From SMWN01 sp965261165 (GTDB lineage Bacteria > Pseudomonadota > Gammaproteobacteria > Eutrophobiales > Eutrophobiaceae), in NCBI GenBank assembly GCA_965261165.1, contig OZ253445.1:124001-188000 (forward strand): 64,000 bases of DNA, read 5' to 3'. This document shows, piece after piece, positions 1 to 8,200 of this stretch. A program made the translations under genes and the position numbers. A model generated the notes under the pieces. It did no database searches. It was not told the DNA's origin and saw only the letters and a list, made by a program, of their open reading frames with translations. How positions within the stretch are numbered: the first letter of the stretch is position 1; every line of letters begins with the position of its first letter.

Positions 1-530
1 AGGTTAAGCATGTCATTTTTCACACGTTTACGCCAAACTTCATTTAGTTCTTCAATAGTCGTTGCCCAGGTGAGTTTGCGACGGTCAAACAGGTAGTCTT
101 CATTGATTTCAAAATTAAATTCATTCTCCAATATTGAAACAGAGTAATTGATCCGCTCTTTGACTCTTTTTCTATAGATTTTAAATATATTGAAAGCAGG
201 TTTTAGGTCAGATGCAAGTAATGCATCATCCAGCTTATATCTGTATTTTGAGAAGAGTTGTATATCCTCATTGAGAAAAAAGCTGTGATTTGGATCCAGA
301 CTTTTTAGATAGGCATCATACATTGATGAGGATAAGCTATTATCAATAGGTTTCTTTCGGTAATGATGGCTGCTGATAATATTAGTAATGATTTCTGTGG
401 CATCAACATGTTTTTTATCTGGAGTCAGCTCTGATTGTGGTACCAATGGCGTATCAGCATAAGCAACCGTCTGGAATAAGCTCAGGTAGAATGACAGAAT
501 TAATGAAATGAATAGTGAAAATTTTTTCAT
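1..530 (-). CDS. prc: Tail-specific (C-terminal processing) protease Prc, N-terminal part, runs off window
   Basis: Open minus-strand frame from an ATG at 528-530 to the window edge, giving about 176 residues. The product starts with a signal peptide (MKKFSLFISLILSFYLSLF, cleavage near AYA). It continues with the typical N-terminal region of Prc/Tsp proteases: a segment like DNSLSSSMYDAYLKSLDPNH, then a helical part, then VWRKRVKNDMLNL just at the edge. In the family this region precedes the PDZ and Ser/Lys S41 protease domains, which lie outside the window. Prc acts in the periplasm, trimming or degrading proteins from nonpolar C-termini. The frame is intact throughout. Identification rests on the conserved N-terminal domain alone, since the catalytic part is not visible. 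Confidence 0.8.
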   Translation of the reverse strand, partial: MKKFSLFISLILSFYLSLFQTVAYADTPLVPQSELTPDKKHVDATEIITNIISSHHYRKKPIDNSLSSSMYDAYLKSLDPNHSFFLNEDIQLFSKYRYKLDDALLASDLKPAFNIFKIYRKRVKERINYSVSILENEFNFEINEDYLFDRRKLTWATTIEELNEVWRKRVKNDMLN

Positions 531-623
531 AAATTTTAATTGTCTTTATAGACTAGGCTCATTACTGGCGGCGGCGTTGTTATACCTTATTTTCATGGTC
601 TCAGTTCACTATTTGCAGAGCTT

Positions 624-1124
624 TTAGCCATTTTTGTGCTCGATACCCAAGTTGTTGTATAACTGCTGTTGTGTATTTAAAGGAACCTGGGTTTTCCCCT
701 CTAAAATATCCAGTCGAATGCCAATTTCTTTGGCTTTTTCGTCGCTACCGCCGAGAAATATTGGCGCTTGCTGGTAAAACCTCATTAGGTCCATGAGGGC
801 AGCGATATTATCTGGATCTAATTCAATGGCACGTTTCAGTGAATCTCTTGAATTTTCAGCTAGCTGCATGGCTTTAAACCACCCTGAATTTTCAGCCAGC
901 TCCCCGTAAGCCTTGGCTAGCCAGTGGTGATATTTTGAGACTTTTGGTGATTTGTTGACGGCTAAAGTAAATTCATTGATGGCGTTGTCAATTTCATCAT
1001 TTTCATAAAATATCTGACCCTGTGTAAAATTTGTTTCAGCTTCGGTATTTTCCATTTCATTGGCAAAACTATTGAGAGTCGAGAACGCAAGAATGGACAG
1101 AAGGATTAAGTTTATAGATCGCAT
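624..1124 (-). CDS. Exported tetratricopeptide-repeat protein
   Basis: The frame is open from an ATG at 1172, but the better start is the ATG at 1124. From there the product begins MRSINLILLSILAFSTLNSF, a clear signal peptide ending near FANE; the 16 extra residues of the longer form would sit in front of it. The mature part of about 145 residues carries TPR-like helical repeats: QIFYENDEIDNAINEFTLAV, a second unit around YHHWLAKAYGELAE, and LKRAIELDPDNIAALMDLMR. Such periplasmic TPR proteins are usually scaffolds; no partner is indicated. It lies just downstream of the prc-like gene's promoter side on the same strand. No clear Shine-Dalgarno is seen before either start. Specific function unknown. 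Confidence 0.7.
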   Translation of the reverse strand: MRSINLILLSILAFSTLNSFANEMENTEAETNFTQGQIFYENDEIDNAINEFTLAVNKSPKVSKYHHWLAKAYGELAENSGWFKAMQLAENSRDSLKRAIELDPDNIAALMDLMRFYQQAPIFLGGSDEKAKEIGIRLDILEGKTQVPLNTQQQLYNNLGIEHKNG

Positions 1125-1172
1125 AAATGTTAGAGGACATGATTTAGAAGAGAATAGTGACATTTGAGCCAT

Positions 1173-1767
1173 TAGAGGTGGACTTTAAATTTAAGTTTAG
1201 TTTTATTTTTCTGTTTATAGTGAGCGGAATATGCGGCTGACTACTCATAATTCACCGCAGATGCTTGGGGTAAGCTATCAATTCGGCTGTTACATTATTA
1301 TTGGCAGATTTAAAATAAATAGGAACAATAGCTGTATTCTCGCTGCAATTTTTTTATGGAGGTGAAGCGTATCACATGAATCGCATTATTGAAGCGCCGC
1401 TAAGCCTATTTTTTCTTGCCTTACCATTGATAATTAGGCATTAATGCTCAAAGCGGGGACATGCGGAAGAGCCTGAAACGATTAGCTGGAATCAGCTCCC
1501 TGCCATAAAAGAGTTCACATCGGCACATACGGTTCTATCTTTGAACTGTGCATATGGTCAAGGCTAGGGTTTGCTATGATTATTAATGCTGGCTTAGGTG
1601 ATTTTTCACTAGATTGGTATAAGGCGAAACACCTTTTGGCAGATGCTGGTATCCTAGAAATCGTGGCTGCTGTTATTCAGCCAATGATTGATGACGTAAA
1701 CAAAAAAAGCGACTACACCTTGCAGGTGAGCCGCCTGATTAATTATGTTTGAATAAAACGTTAAATC
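1173..1767. other. Intergenic region with no convincing gene
   Basis: About 595 bases between the TPR gene and the FKBP gene. The only open frame with a protein-like look runs from ATG 1576 to TGA 1752 on the plus strand (58 residues, starting MIINAGLGDFSLDWYKAK). It has no recognisable ribosome-binding site and I do not recognise the family. It may be a leftover fragment of a larger gene. Nothing else is seen. Confidence 0.4.
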
Positions 1768-2442
1768 TTATTCATTAACAGAAATTAATTCTATATCAAA
1801 AAGTAAAGTCGATGCGGGACTAATCAATTCACCTGCAGCACGGTCTCCGTAAGCGAGTTCTGAAGGAACATAAATTTGCCATTTTGATCCTGTTGTCATC
1901 ATAGGCACGGCTTCCTGCCAACCTTTAATTACCTGTGACAATGAAAATGTTGTAGGCTCTCCACGGTCATAAGAACTATCAAAGATGGTACCGTCAATTA
2001 ATGCGCCTTTGTAGTGGATAGTGACATTACCACCGGCAGCAGGTTTAGCTCCGCTGCCTTCATTTATAACTTTATACTGAAGGCCGCTTGCTGTTTCGAT
2101 GACACCTTTTTTCTTTTTATTTTCTGCCAGGAAAGCAACCCCCACTTGTTGATTATTCGCGATTTCGTCTAACTGTTGTTTAGCTACGGTTTTCTTATAT
2201 TCCATTATAATGTCCTGCATCTCCTGAAGACTAATCCGTGGATCATTTTTTTTTAATACATCCTCAACCGCTTGAATGAATGCATCCACATCAATTGACA
2301 TATTTTGTTGTGCTATACCCATGGCAAAATATGTCCCCATGGTATAACTTAATTTTTGTTCTTCGGTTTTGACTTCACTAGCAGCAAATGTCGAAAAGCT
2401 AATAAATGAAATAATTAAAGCAAAAATATTTTTTTGATTCAT
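1768..2442 (-). CDS. fkpA: FKBP-type peptidyl-prolyl cis-trans isomerase, exported (FkpA/Mip type)
   Basis: 224 residues. A signal peptide (MNQKNIFALIISFISFSTFA, then ASE) is followed by the N-terminal dimerisation domain of Mip/FkpA proteins (LSYTMGTYFAMGIAQQ, about residues 30-115). The C-terminal FKBP domain (about 120-222) shows VTIHYKGALIDGTIFDSSYD, then SQVIKGWQEAVPMMTTGSKW and the closing LLFDIELISV. These are the usual active-site elements of the family. The protein should catalyse proline isomerisation and act as a folding chaperone in the periplasm. The start follows a short CAGGA ribosome-binding site. It appears monocistronic. The symbol fkpA is a family name; mip would be equally valid. 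Confidence 0.88.
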   Translation of the reverse strand: MNQKNIFALIISFISFSTFAASEVKTEEQKLSYTMGTYFAMGIAQQNMSIDVDAFIQAVEDVLKKNDPRISLQEMQDIIMEYKKTVAKQQLDEIANNQQVGVAFLAENKKKKGVIETASGLQYKVINEGSGAKPAAGGNVTIHYKGALIDGTIFDSSYDRGEPTTFSLSQVIKGWQEAVPMMTTGSKWQIYVPSELAYGDRAAGELISPASTLLFDIELISVNE

Positions 2443-2580
2443 TCCTGACTACCTATTTAAATTGATGTGGTCTAGTGCCTGTAATTTTAGAGGTCGCGAT
2501 TATCCCATAAAAAATATTTGTGTTCAGCATTATCTGTTGAAAACAGATCTAGAGTGCGCCGCTACTCTTTAATTTTTTGA

Positions 2581-2727
2581 TCAGGCTAATTTCTTGATCA
2601 GGGTAGAAACCATCTTACTGTAGCCGATCTTATTGGGATGTGCTGGGTCTGACTTCATATGTGGGTCAGGCAGCATTTCTGCGATGAGGTTTGGAAATAA
2701 AAATAACGTCAGTGTTATCTGCAATAT
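2581..2727 (-). pseudogene. GDSL/SGNH esterase (arylesterase/TesA-like), C-terminal fragment
   Basis: A minus-strand open stretch of about 47 codons ends at a TGA at 2581-2583. It reads PNLIAEMLPDPHMKSDPAHP, then NKIGYSKMVSTLIKKLA. The DPAHPN-x-x-GY block is the Asp-x-x-His catalytic motif that closes SGNH-hydrolase arylesterases and lysophospholipases. The rest of the gene is missing: homology stops exactly where repeat copy A begins at 2728. This looks like a gene cut by insertion or rearrangement, with only its 3' end kept. A shifted frame just upstream (ADNTDVIFISKP) suggests further decay. Confidence 0.6.
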
Positions 2728-2895
2728 GAAACCTTCACATCATTCAAAACCACCGAACAAGACGTATAGGCAATAGCATTAATTTTATAAAGTTTTTATG
2801 AAAAGGTTTTATTTTGCGAGAATTTTCCTTCAATCGTCGCAGCAACAGCATAAAAACCCCCTCAATGAGCGTACTTTTAGTTACTACTTATCCAT
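2728..2895 (-). mobile_element. Repeat copy A: terminal part of an IS-derived repeat (GAGACC family)
   Basis: About 168 bases nearly identical to 42715-42879 (copy D) and, in inverted orientation, to the right-hand parts of copies C (ends 18962) and B (ends 14967). It starts with the terminal sequence GAAACCTTCACATCATTC, which pairs with GAGACCTTTGCATCATTC of copy B. Homology to copy D stops at the TTATCCAT near 2895, so the other terminus is missing here. It directly abuts the truncated esterase fragment. No open reading frame. Confidence 0.75.
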
Positions 2896-2949
2896 GCCCA
2901 CTATCTCTGGCCTGTATAAATTAAAATTACCATGACCGAGATAGCAAAT

Positions 2950-3058
2950 GGGCTTGTCGGTTAATTCAAAATCAGTCCAATTTTAAGAAAATAATATGTT
3001 TAATAACAAGGACTTAAGTATTCACAACAAGCTAAAAACTCCATTTTCCGACAAGCCC
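2950..3058. repeat. 109-bp segment bounded by 11-bp perfect inverted repeats
   Basis: GGGCTTGTCGG at 2950-2960 is matched by its exact complement CCGACAAGCCC at 3048-3058. The inside is A+T-rich and has no coding capacity. The ends look like terminal inverted repeats of a miniature element or the fused ends of a deleted insertion sequence. No target duplication is obvious. The remaining bases up to about 3330 hold nothing I can name. Confidence 0.5.
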
Positions 3059-3331
3059 CAAATATATTTCGCGTGAAATTCAAGTGACTCACTAAGCTCC
3101 CGCAAAATTAATTCAGGTTCCTGTAAATCAGAAATAAGCTCAATCAACTTCATTGGGTCGGGGAAGGCTAAATGGGTCAAAGTATATGTGCTTATCATCA
3201 TATAGCAGGGAATGAGCTAAAAAAAGTGATGAAAACAATAAAAATTATTCATCTAATGCCCTAGAAAAGCTGTCATAATTTAGCAAAAAAAATGCCAGCA
3301 AACTCGCGTAACTAGAACCATTACGGGATGA

Positions 3332-3508
3332 ATGAATGACGCTCACAGAAAAAATAGCGATTCAGACGATATCAGTGAAGAACTTGATAATTTTTACTGG
3401 ATGCCAGGGGAATGCCGTGTTTCATTATTTGCACAGGAGTTAAAGGCAACCATGCCAGTGTTGGAGGCGAGACTGTTTAAAACAGTTGAAAAAATTAGAA
3501 AGGACTAA
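3332..3508 (+). CDS. Small hypothetical protein, 58 residues
   Basis: Starts MNDAHRKNSDSDDISEELDN and continues FYWMPGECRVSLFAQELKAT up to a TAA at 3506-3508. It is hydrophilic, acidic at the N-terminus and basic at the C-terminus, with no membrane segment or signal peptide. It lies 32 bases upstream of the antiporter gene on the same strand, which suggests a transcriptional link. The ATG is preceded by ACGGGATGA, a weak ribosome-binding site. I do not recognise a family. The protein-like composition and context make it more plausible than a random frame. Confidence 0.4.
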   Translation: MNDAHRKNSDSDDISEELDNFYWMPGECRVSLFAQELKATMPVLEARLFKTVEKIRKD

Positions 3509-3540
3509 TGTCTGCAATTTAATACCCGTATACTGAGAAT

Positions 3541-4710
3541 ATGCCAGATAACACAATTGTCTATTCAATCTTTTTAATTTTCACTGGTGCCGCTGTATTC
3601 GCAACCTTGGCGTTGTTCGCGCGCCAGGCGATGATAGTAGGCTATATCATCCTTGGTATTTTATTGGGTCCATGGGGACTTGCTCTGGTTAATGATGCTG
3701 ACCTAATTACTGATATCTCTCACATCGGTATTATATTTCTACTTTATTTGCTTGGGCTTGACCTTTTGCCAAGGCAGTTGATGACTATGTTGGGCGAAGC
3801 CTTAAAGGTTACGCTGATTAGCTCAATCATTTTTTCTTTATTGGGTTATTTGATCGGCATTACATTTGGTTATTCAGCGGCAGAATCGATATTGATCGCA
3901 GCGGTTACCATGTTTTCAAGTACGATCATTGGATTGAAATTATTACCAACCACGACACTGCATCATAAACATATTGGTCAGATCATTATCAGTATCTTAC
4001 TAATTCAGGATTTGATCGCCATTATTGTTCTTTTATTACTTCAAGGTTATGGCAAGGGCGGTGATCTTGTGATGGATATCGTAATGCAATTATGCGCACT
4101 GCCTGCTTTAGTTGGTATCGCATGGCTGATTCAACGTTATGTATTGATTAAACTTATTATCAAATACGATCAGATTCATGAATATATATTTTTATTAGCC
4201 ATTGCCTGGTGTCTGGGGGTTTCAGAACTTGCCACCTTGATCGGTTTATCACACGAAATTGGAGCATTCGTGGCAGGTGTGTCGCTGGCTTCTAGCCCCA
4301 TAGCATTGTTTATCACTGAAAGATTAAAACCACTGCGTGATTTTTTCTTGATAATATTTTTCTTTTCATTGGGCGCAGGTTTTAACATCAATTTAATAGC
4401 TGAATTGATTGCGCCCGCCTTATTACTTGCAACCTTGATAGTTGTAATCAAACCCATGGTATTTGCTTATTTACTGAAGAAAGAAGGTGAAAAGAAACAT
4501 ATTTCAAGAGAAGTTGGTTTCCGATTAGGTCAAATCAGTGAATTTTCATTATTAATTGCAGTTTTAGCAATGCAATCTCAATTTATCGATGAAACAACAT
4601 CAAACATGATCCAGTTGACTACATTAATTACATTCATCGTTTCTTCATTTATTATTGTACGAAGCTACCCAACACCGATTGCAACAACGGATAAACTTAG
4701 GCATGACTAA
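3541..4710 (+). CDS. Kef/CPA2-type monovalent cation:proton antiporter, membrane domain only
   Basis: 389 very hydrophobic residues with about 11-12 membrane segments, matching the Na+/H+ exchanger domain of the CPA2 family (KefB/KefC, YbaL). Visible landmarks are the N-terminal GYIILGILLGPWGLAL, a central helix FSSTIIGLKLLPTT and GLSHEIGAFVAGVSLASSP. KefB and KefC are about 600 residues with a C-terminal RCK (TrkA-N) nucleotide-binding domain. That domain is absent here and the gene ends a few residues after the last helix. It probably exchanges K+ or Na+ for protons in the inner membrane. Its 3' end overlaps the next gene by eight bases, so the two are likely co-translated. Confidence 0.82.
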   Translation: MPDNTIVYSIFLIFTGAAVFATLALFARQAMIVGYIILGILLGPWGLALVNDADLITDISHIGIIFLLYLLGLDLLPRQLMTMLGEALKVTLISSIIFSLLGYLIGITFGYSAAESILIAAVTMFSSTIIGLKLLPTTTLHHKHIGQIIISILLIQDLIAIIVLLLLQGYGKGGDLVMDIVMQLCALPALVGIAWLIQRYVLIKLIIKYDQIHEYIFLLAIAWCLGVSELATLIGLSHEIGAFVAGVSLASSPIALFITERLKPLRDFFLIIFFFSLGAGFNINLIAELIAPALLLATLIVVIKPMVFAYLLKKEGEKKHISREVGFRLGQISEFSLLIAVLAMQSQFIDETTSNMIQLTTLITFIVSSFIIVRSYPTPIATTDKLRHD

Positions 4711-5173
4711 GCCAATAAAAAAATCATTAATCGGCCTATGTATTTTTTTATTAATCGCTGGTTTATTTGTGACAGGAGATTATTTCGGCTTATTTGGCTT
4801 GAAAAAATATCTGGTACTGGATTTTATCGAGTCTTCGTTTAAACCCATTGATAAAGAAACCGGCGCGCCGGTTATTGATGTGAAGATACGTTGTTTCCAG
4901 AAGGGCAATAGCAATGCCTGTACACAAAAAGAAAGTCATTCAATCGGGATTGTTATTGCTAGGATTCCTGTGCAAAAACTTGTCTGGGAATCGTTACTAT
5001 TTAAGAATAAAGAAGATTTGGTCGCAACTAATGATCCTCAATTGCATATTATGTTTATACACTATGATTTTACTAATCCAGTTGAGAGCTTCACAATAGA
5101 AGATCTATATAATAAGCCAATAAATGAATATCCTGTAAAAATGGAAAGAAATTTTATAGAGACTGAAGAATGA
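4703..5173 (+). CDS. Unknown single-pass membrane protein linked to the antiporter
   Basis: The ATG at 4703 overlaps the antiporter stop and gives 156 residues; an upstream in-frame ATG (4655) lies deep inside the antiporter gene and is unlikely. The N-terminus MTKPIKKSLIGL starts one membrane anchor (about residues 8-28). A periplasmic or extracytoplasmic domain of about 125 residues follows, beginning near FKPIDKETGAPVIDVKIRCF, which reads like the opening strands of a beta-sandwich (carboxypeptidase-regulatory type). Two cysteines (RCF, NACTQ) lie close together. It overlaps the following gene by four bases (ATGA), so antiporter, this protein and the Rieske fusion form a tight set. Function unknown. 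Confidence 0.6.
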   Translation: MTKPIKKSLIGLCIFLLIAGLFVTGDYFGLFGLKKYLVLDFIESSFKPIDKETGAPVIDVKIRCFQKGNSNACTQKESHSIGIVIARIPVQKLVWESLLFKNKEDLVATNDPQLHIMFIHYDFTNPVESFTIEDLYNKPINEYPVKMERNFIETEE

Positions 5174-5796
5174 GTGATGCACTAAATTATTTAATGAAAG
5201 TTCGTCCAGGAGAGATGAAATCTTACTTTGAGTTTGTCAAACAAGCAGGTGTTCATCTAGATCCTAAAACCCGTGCAATTATTTCGGTCATTACAAAAGT
5301 AGATAATCAAACAGAAACAGGGTTGCGCCAATATCTGGTCAGAGCAATGCAGACGAGTGTGTCAGCAGATGAAATTATTGATGCTTTATTTGTTGCATTT
5401 CCAAGCTTGGGTTTAACGAAGATCATTTGGGCTATAGATATTATTCTTGACATGGAAATGCCAGAATTTGCTCCGGAGTCGCTGGGGCAAAAGAAAAACT
5501 GGCATGACGTGATTGCCGCTGAAGAATTAAAGGACAAAGAAGTTAACTATATCAATGCCAACAGTCACGACCTGTTTATCTATACGGAAGATGGAAATCA
5601 TAAGGTCTTTAGTAGCCGTTGTCCTCATCAAGTTACTAATATTCCTGAACTCGCGCTAGAAAACTGCACGCTCACATGCCCGAAACATCAATGGAAGTTT
5701 GATATTAAAACAGGTAAATGTATTGATAAAGGAGATCGACCATTGACTGAATTTAAAAATAGAATGATAGAGGGTCGACTTGAGGTCTATTGGTAA
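5170..5796 (+). CDS. Fusion protein: carboxymuconolactone-decarboxylase-like domain plus Rieske [2Fe-2S] domain
   Basis: 208 residues. The N-terminal 95 residues (KSYFEFVKQAGVHLDPKTRA, then DEIIDALFVAFPSLGLTKII) have the helical pattern of the AhpD/CMD family but lack its CxxC redox pair. The C-terminal part from about residue 111 is a Rieske ferredoxin-like domain with both cluster-ligand pairs visible: C151-P-H153 and C170-P-K-H173, followed by WKFDIKTGKC. This should bind a [2Fe-2S] cluster with two Cys and two His. No oxygenase catalytic domain is attached, so an electron-transfer or sensing role is inferred. The start overlaps the previous stop by four bases. The arrangement with a cation antiporter is unusual. 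Confidence 0.75.
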   Translation: MSDALNYLMKVRPGEMKSYFEFVKQAGVHLDPKTRAIISVITKVDNQTETGLRQYLVRAMQTSVSADEIIDALFVAFPSLGLTKIIWAIDIILDMEMPEFAPESLGQKKNWHDVIAAEELKDKEVNYINANSHDLFIYTEDGNHKVFSSRCPHQVTNIPELALENCTLTCPKHQWKFDIKTGKCIDKGDRPLTEFKNRMIEGRLEVYW

Positions 5797-6009
5797 CAAA
5801 TGGATTGTTTTTTTGCAAAATGTATGAAAAAAAATAAATGTATGAAAAAAATAATTCAGGAGGAGTTTAATGATTTTTTTAATTCTTGTAACGCACTTTG
5901 CGAAATCCAAACTGGCGTTTCATTACATGAAATACATGTTCCACCTTCGACCGCACTTTTGATTTTGTCTGATTTACATAAGGTTTTTATCCATTAGCGC
6001 CTTTAGTTA
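5797..6009. other. Non-coding or small-ORF stretch after the Rieske fusion gene
   Basis: It holds a short tandem duplication (AATGTATGAAAAAAA then TAA, twice, at about 5820-5850). A strong AGGAGG at 5859-5864 stands before an ATG that would encode only a 30-residue hydrophobic/basic peptide (MIFLILVTHFAKSK...). An overlapping 65-residue frame starting at 5800 ends STALLILSDLHKVFIH. Neither is recognised, and both may be remnants. Confidence 0.3.
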
Positions 6010-6186
6010 TAGGTGAAGTCCTTGGTTTGTGGACATACTAATTTGCCCGCCACGGTTTCCTCTCCAATGCAATAAGTCTTTCAGCGCGTGAGAATCATGT
6101 GCATTGGCTGGCGTTACCGCTGCCAAATAAACCAGCTTGCCTTGGCTATCCACACCAATTGCCCACGTTTTAGGCGATGTTGTTTC
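6010..6186 (-). pseudogene. IS5-family transposase fragment
   Basis: Minus-strand translation gives KTWAIGVDSQGKLVYLAAVT, then PANAHDSHALKDLLH. This is the stretch around the second catalytic aspartate in IS5-type DDE transposases, which reads GVDxxxKLxHxVxxTPANxHDSxxLxDLLHGEE in relatives. A frameshift at LLH/GEETVAGKL and the absence of the N- and C-terminal parts make it a dead remnant of about 55 codons. It lies between the Rieske fusion and the nitroreductase gene. No terminal repeats are visible around it. Confidence 0.6.
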
Positions 6187-6257
6187 TTATATAGCAATCT
6201 GGAGACGTTTCTCAATATAATTAATTCCATTCTACGTGTTAAATAGAGGTTGAATAT

Positions 6258-6860
6258 ATGTTCTATAAGAAAATAGATACGCATGAAAAAATTGACGATT
6301 TATTAGCAAAGCGTTGGAGCGGCAGAGCCTATGATGCCAACCGATCCGTCTCTCACAAGCATATCATTAGTTTGCTTGAAGCTGCGAGATGGGCTCCTTC
6401 CTGCTTTGGGGATGAGCCATGGCGTTTTATTGTATGCGATAAAACCACCAACCCAGATGCCTGGGATAAGGCATATTCATGTCTTGCCGAAGGTAATCAG
6501 GGTTGGGCAGTGAATGCCCCTGTATTGATTCTTGTATTAGCAAACACACTTTTCAGTCATAACGAACAGCCGAACCGTTGGGCTGGTTATGATACGGGTG
6601 CAGCGAGTATGAGTATTTGTATCCAGGCCACTTCATTAGGACTCATGGTTCACCAAATGGGTGGCTATGATACTAAAAAAGCTGCTGAATTATTTTCAAT
6701 CCTTGAACAATACACTTCAATGGCGATGATGAGTGTCGGTTATCAACTAGCTAAAGAAGATATGTCCGCAGAAGTCATGGAAAGAGAATCTTCTGAACGC
6801 CAGAGAAATCCATTTTCGGATCAGTTTTATGATGGAGAATGGGGCAAGCCCATTCGTTAA
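6258..6860 (+). CDS. Nitroreductase-family flavoprotein
   Basis: 200 residues with the FMN-binding signatures of the nitroreductase fold. Near the N-terminus KRWSGRAYDANR is followed by SLLEAARWAPSCFGDEPWRF, which contacts FMN in relatives. A central AGYDTGAASMSICIQATSLG and the C-terminal EWGKPIR complete the fold. Family members use NAD(P)H to reduce nitro compounds, quinones or other electrophiles as homodimers in the cytoplasm; the substrate here cannot be told. A GAGG ribosome-binding site lies nine bases before the ATG. It is followed after 26 bases by the MATE gene on the same strand. Confidence 0.85.
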   Translation: MFYKKIDTHEKIDDLLAKRWSGRAYDANRSVSHKHIISLLEAARWAPSCFGDEPWRFIVCDKTTNPDAWDKAYSCLAEGNQGWAVNAPVLILVLANTLFSHNEQPNRWAGYDTGAASMSICIQATSLGLMVHQMGGYDTKKAAELFSILEQYTSMAMMSVGYQLAKEDMSAEVMERESSERQRNPFSDQFYDGEWGKPIR

Positions 6861-6886
6861 TTTTTACATAGTCATTATCTAATTCA

Positions 6887-8197
6887 ATGAATCATTTTAA
6901 TATGTGGCGTTTGGCTGGGCCTATGATCGTGTCGAACATTTCGATTGCGTTACTAGGGTTGATTGATACAGCCGTTGTCGGACATTTGGATGAAGCCTAT
7001 TATCTGGGAGGTATTGCCATTGGCGCAGTGATTTTTAATTTTATTTATTGGGGCATGGGTTTCCTGCGTATGAGCGTGACAGGATTGACGGCTCAGGTTC
7101 ATGGCCAAGCCGATAATAATGCCTGTAGAACGATTCTTGCGCAGTCGCTATTAACTGCGTTTTTAATTGCAATGATTTTATTAATTCTTCAAAAGCATAT
7201 TGCAGATCTGGCCTTATGGCTTTTAGAAGGAAGTAAGGAAGTCACTTCCTACGCGAGAACCTACTTTGAATGGACCATATGGGGTGCGCCTGCAGCTCTG
7301 TCTTTATTGGTAATGACGGGCTGGTTTCTTGGGATGCAAAATGCAAAGGCGACATTGATTGTTGTGGTTACTGTAAACGTCATTAATATTATTCTAGATT
7401 TTATATTTGTGTTTGGTTTAGAAATGCATGTACGTGGCGTAGCTTTAGCCTCAGTGATTGCGCTCTACATAGGAATGCTTCTGGCAATTTTTTTGGTATT
7501 CAGAGAATTACGTATTAACCCAGGCGGATGGCTGATAGCTGATATTCTTCATCTACAACGCCTGAAAGAAACGCTAGCCTTGAATCGAGATATCTTTATT
7601 CGAACTATTTGTCTCATTTCTGTATTCGCATTCTTTACACGGCAAGGCGCCAAACAGGGAGATATTATTCTTGCTGCAAATGCAGTGTTACTAAATCTTC
7701 AAGCATTAATGGCATTAAGTTTAGATGGCTTCGCAAATACATCAGAGGCTTTGGTCGGAAAAGCCATTGGTTCAAAAAACAGAAAGGCTTTTATTGATAA
7801 TATTAAGACTGCGACATTATGGTCACTTATCGTCGCTATAATCTTTGCGCTTATCTACGCAATTGCTGGTAAATTTGTAATTAATCTTTTGACAGATATT
7901 TCGTCGATTAGGATTGAAGCCTATAAATATTTACCTTGGATGGTCTTATCGCCAATTGTTGCCGTCTGGTGTTTTTTGCTGGATGGTATTTTTATCGGTG
8001 CGACACATGCAAAAGAAATGAGAAACAGTATGTTGATTTCGACGTTTCTTATTTTTCTTCCAGGATGGTATCTATTCAGAGGATATGAAAATCACGGCCT
8101 TTGGTTGGCATTCATCGTGTTTTTTGTTGCGCGTGGATTAACGCTGGCTTATGCCTCATTTCAAATTGAACGTGAAGGTGGTTTTGTGCCAATCTAA
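6887..8197 (+). CDS. dinF: MATE-family efflux transporter, DinF-like
   Basis: 436 residues with 12 membrane segments in the two-half MATE arrangement. The N-terminus MWRLAGPMIVSNISIALLGL leads into IDTAVVGHL, which is typical of DinF/NorM proteins. The second half shows the matching region RTICLISVFAFFTRQGAKQG. Length fits DinF-type members (about 440-460). MATE proteins export cationic drugs or metabolites using Na+ or H+ gradients. No Shine-Dalgarno is obvious before the ATG. The 3' end is convergent with hslR, three bases apart. Confidence 0.85.
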   Translation: MNHFNMWRLAGPMIVSNISIALLGLIDTAVVGHLDEAYYLGGIAIGAVIFNFIYWGMGFLRMSVTGLTAQVHGQADNNACRTILAQSLLTAFLIAMILLILQKHIADLALWLLEGSKEVTSYARTYFEWTIWGAPAALSLLVMTGWFLGMQNAKATLIVVVTVNVINIILDFIFVFGLEMHVRGVALASVIALYIGMLLAIFLVFRELRINPGGWLIADILHLQRLKETLALNRDIFIRTICLISVFAFFTRQGAKQGDIILAANAVLLNLQALMALSLDGFANTSEALVGKAIGSKNRKAFIDNIKTATLWSLIVAIIFALIYAIAGKFVINLLTDISSIRIEAYKYLPWMVLSPIVAVWCFLLDGIFIGATHAKEMRNSMLISTFLIFLPGWYLFRGYENHGLWLAFIVFFVARGLTLAYASFQIEREGGFVPI

Positions 8198-8200
8198 AGG

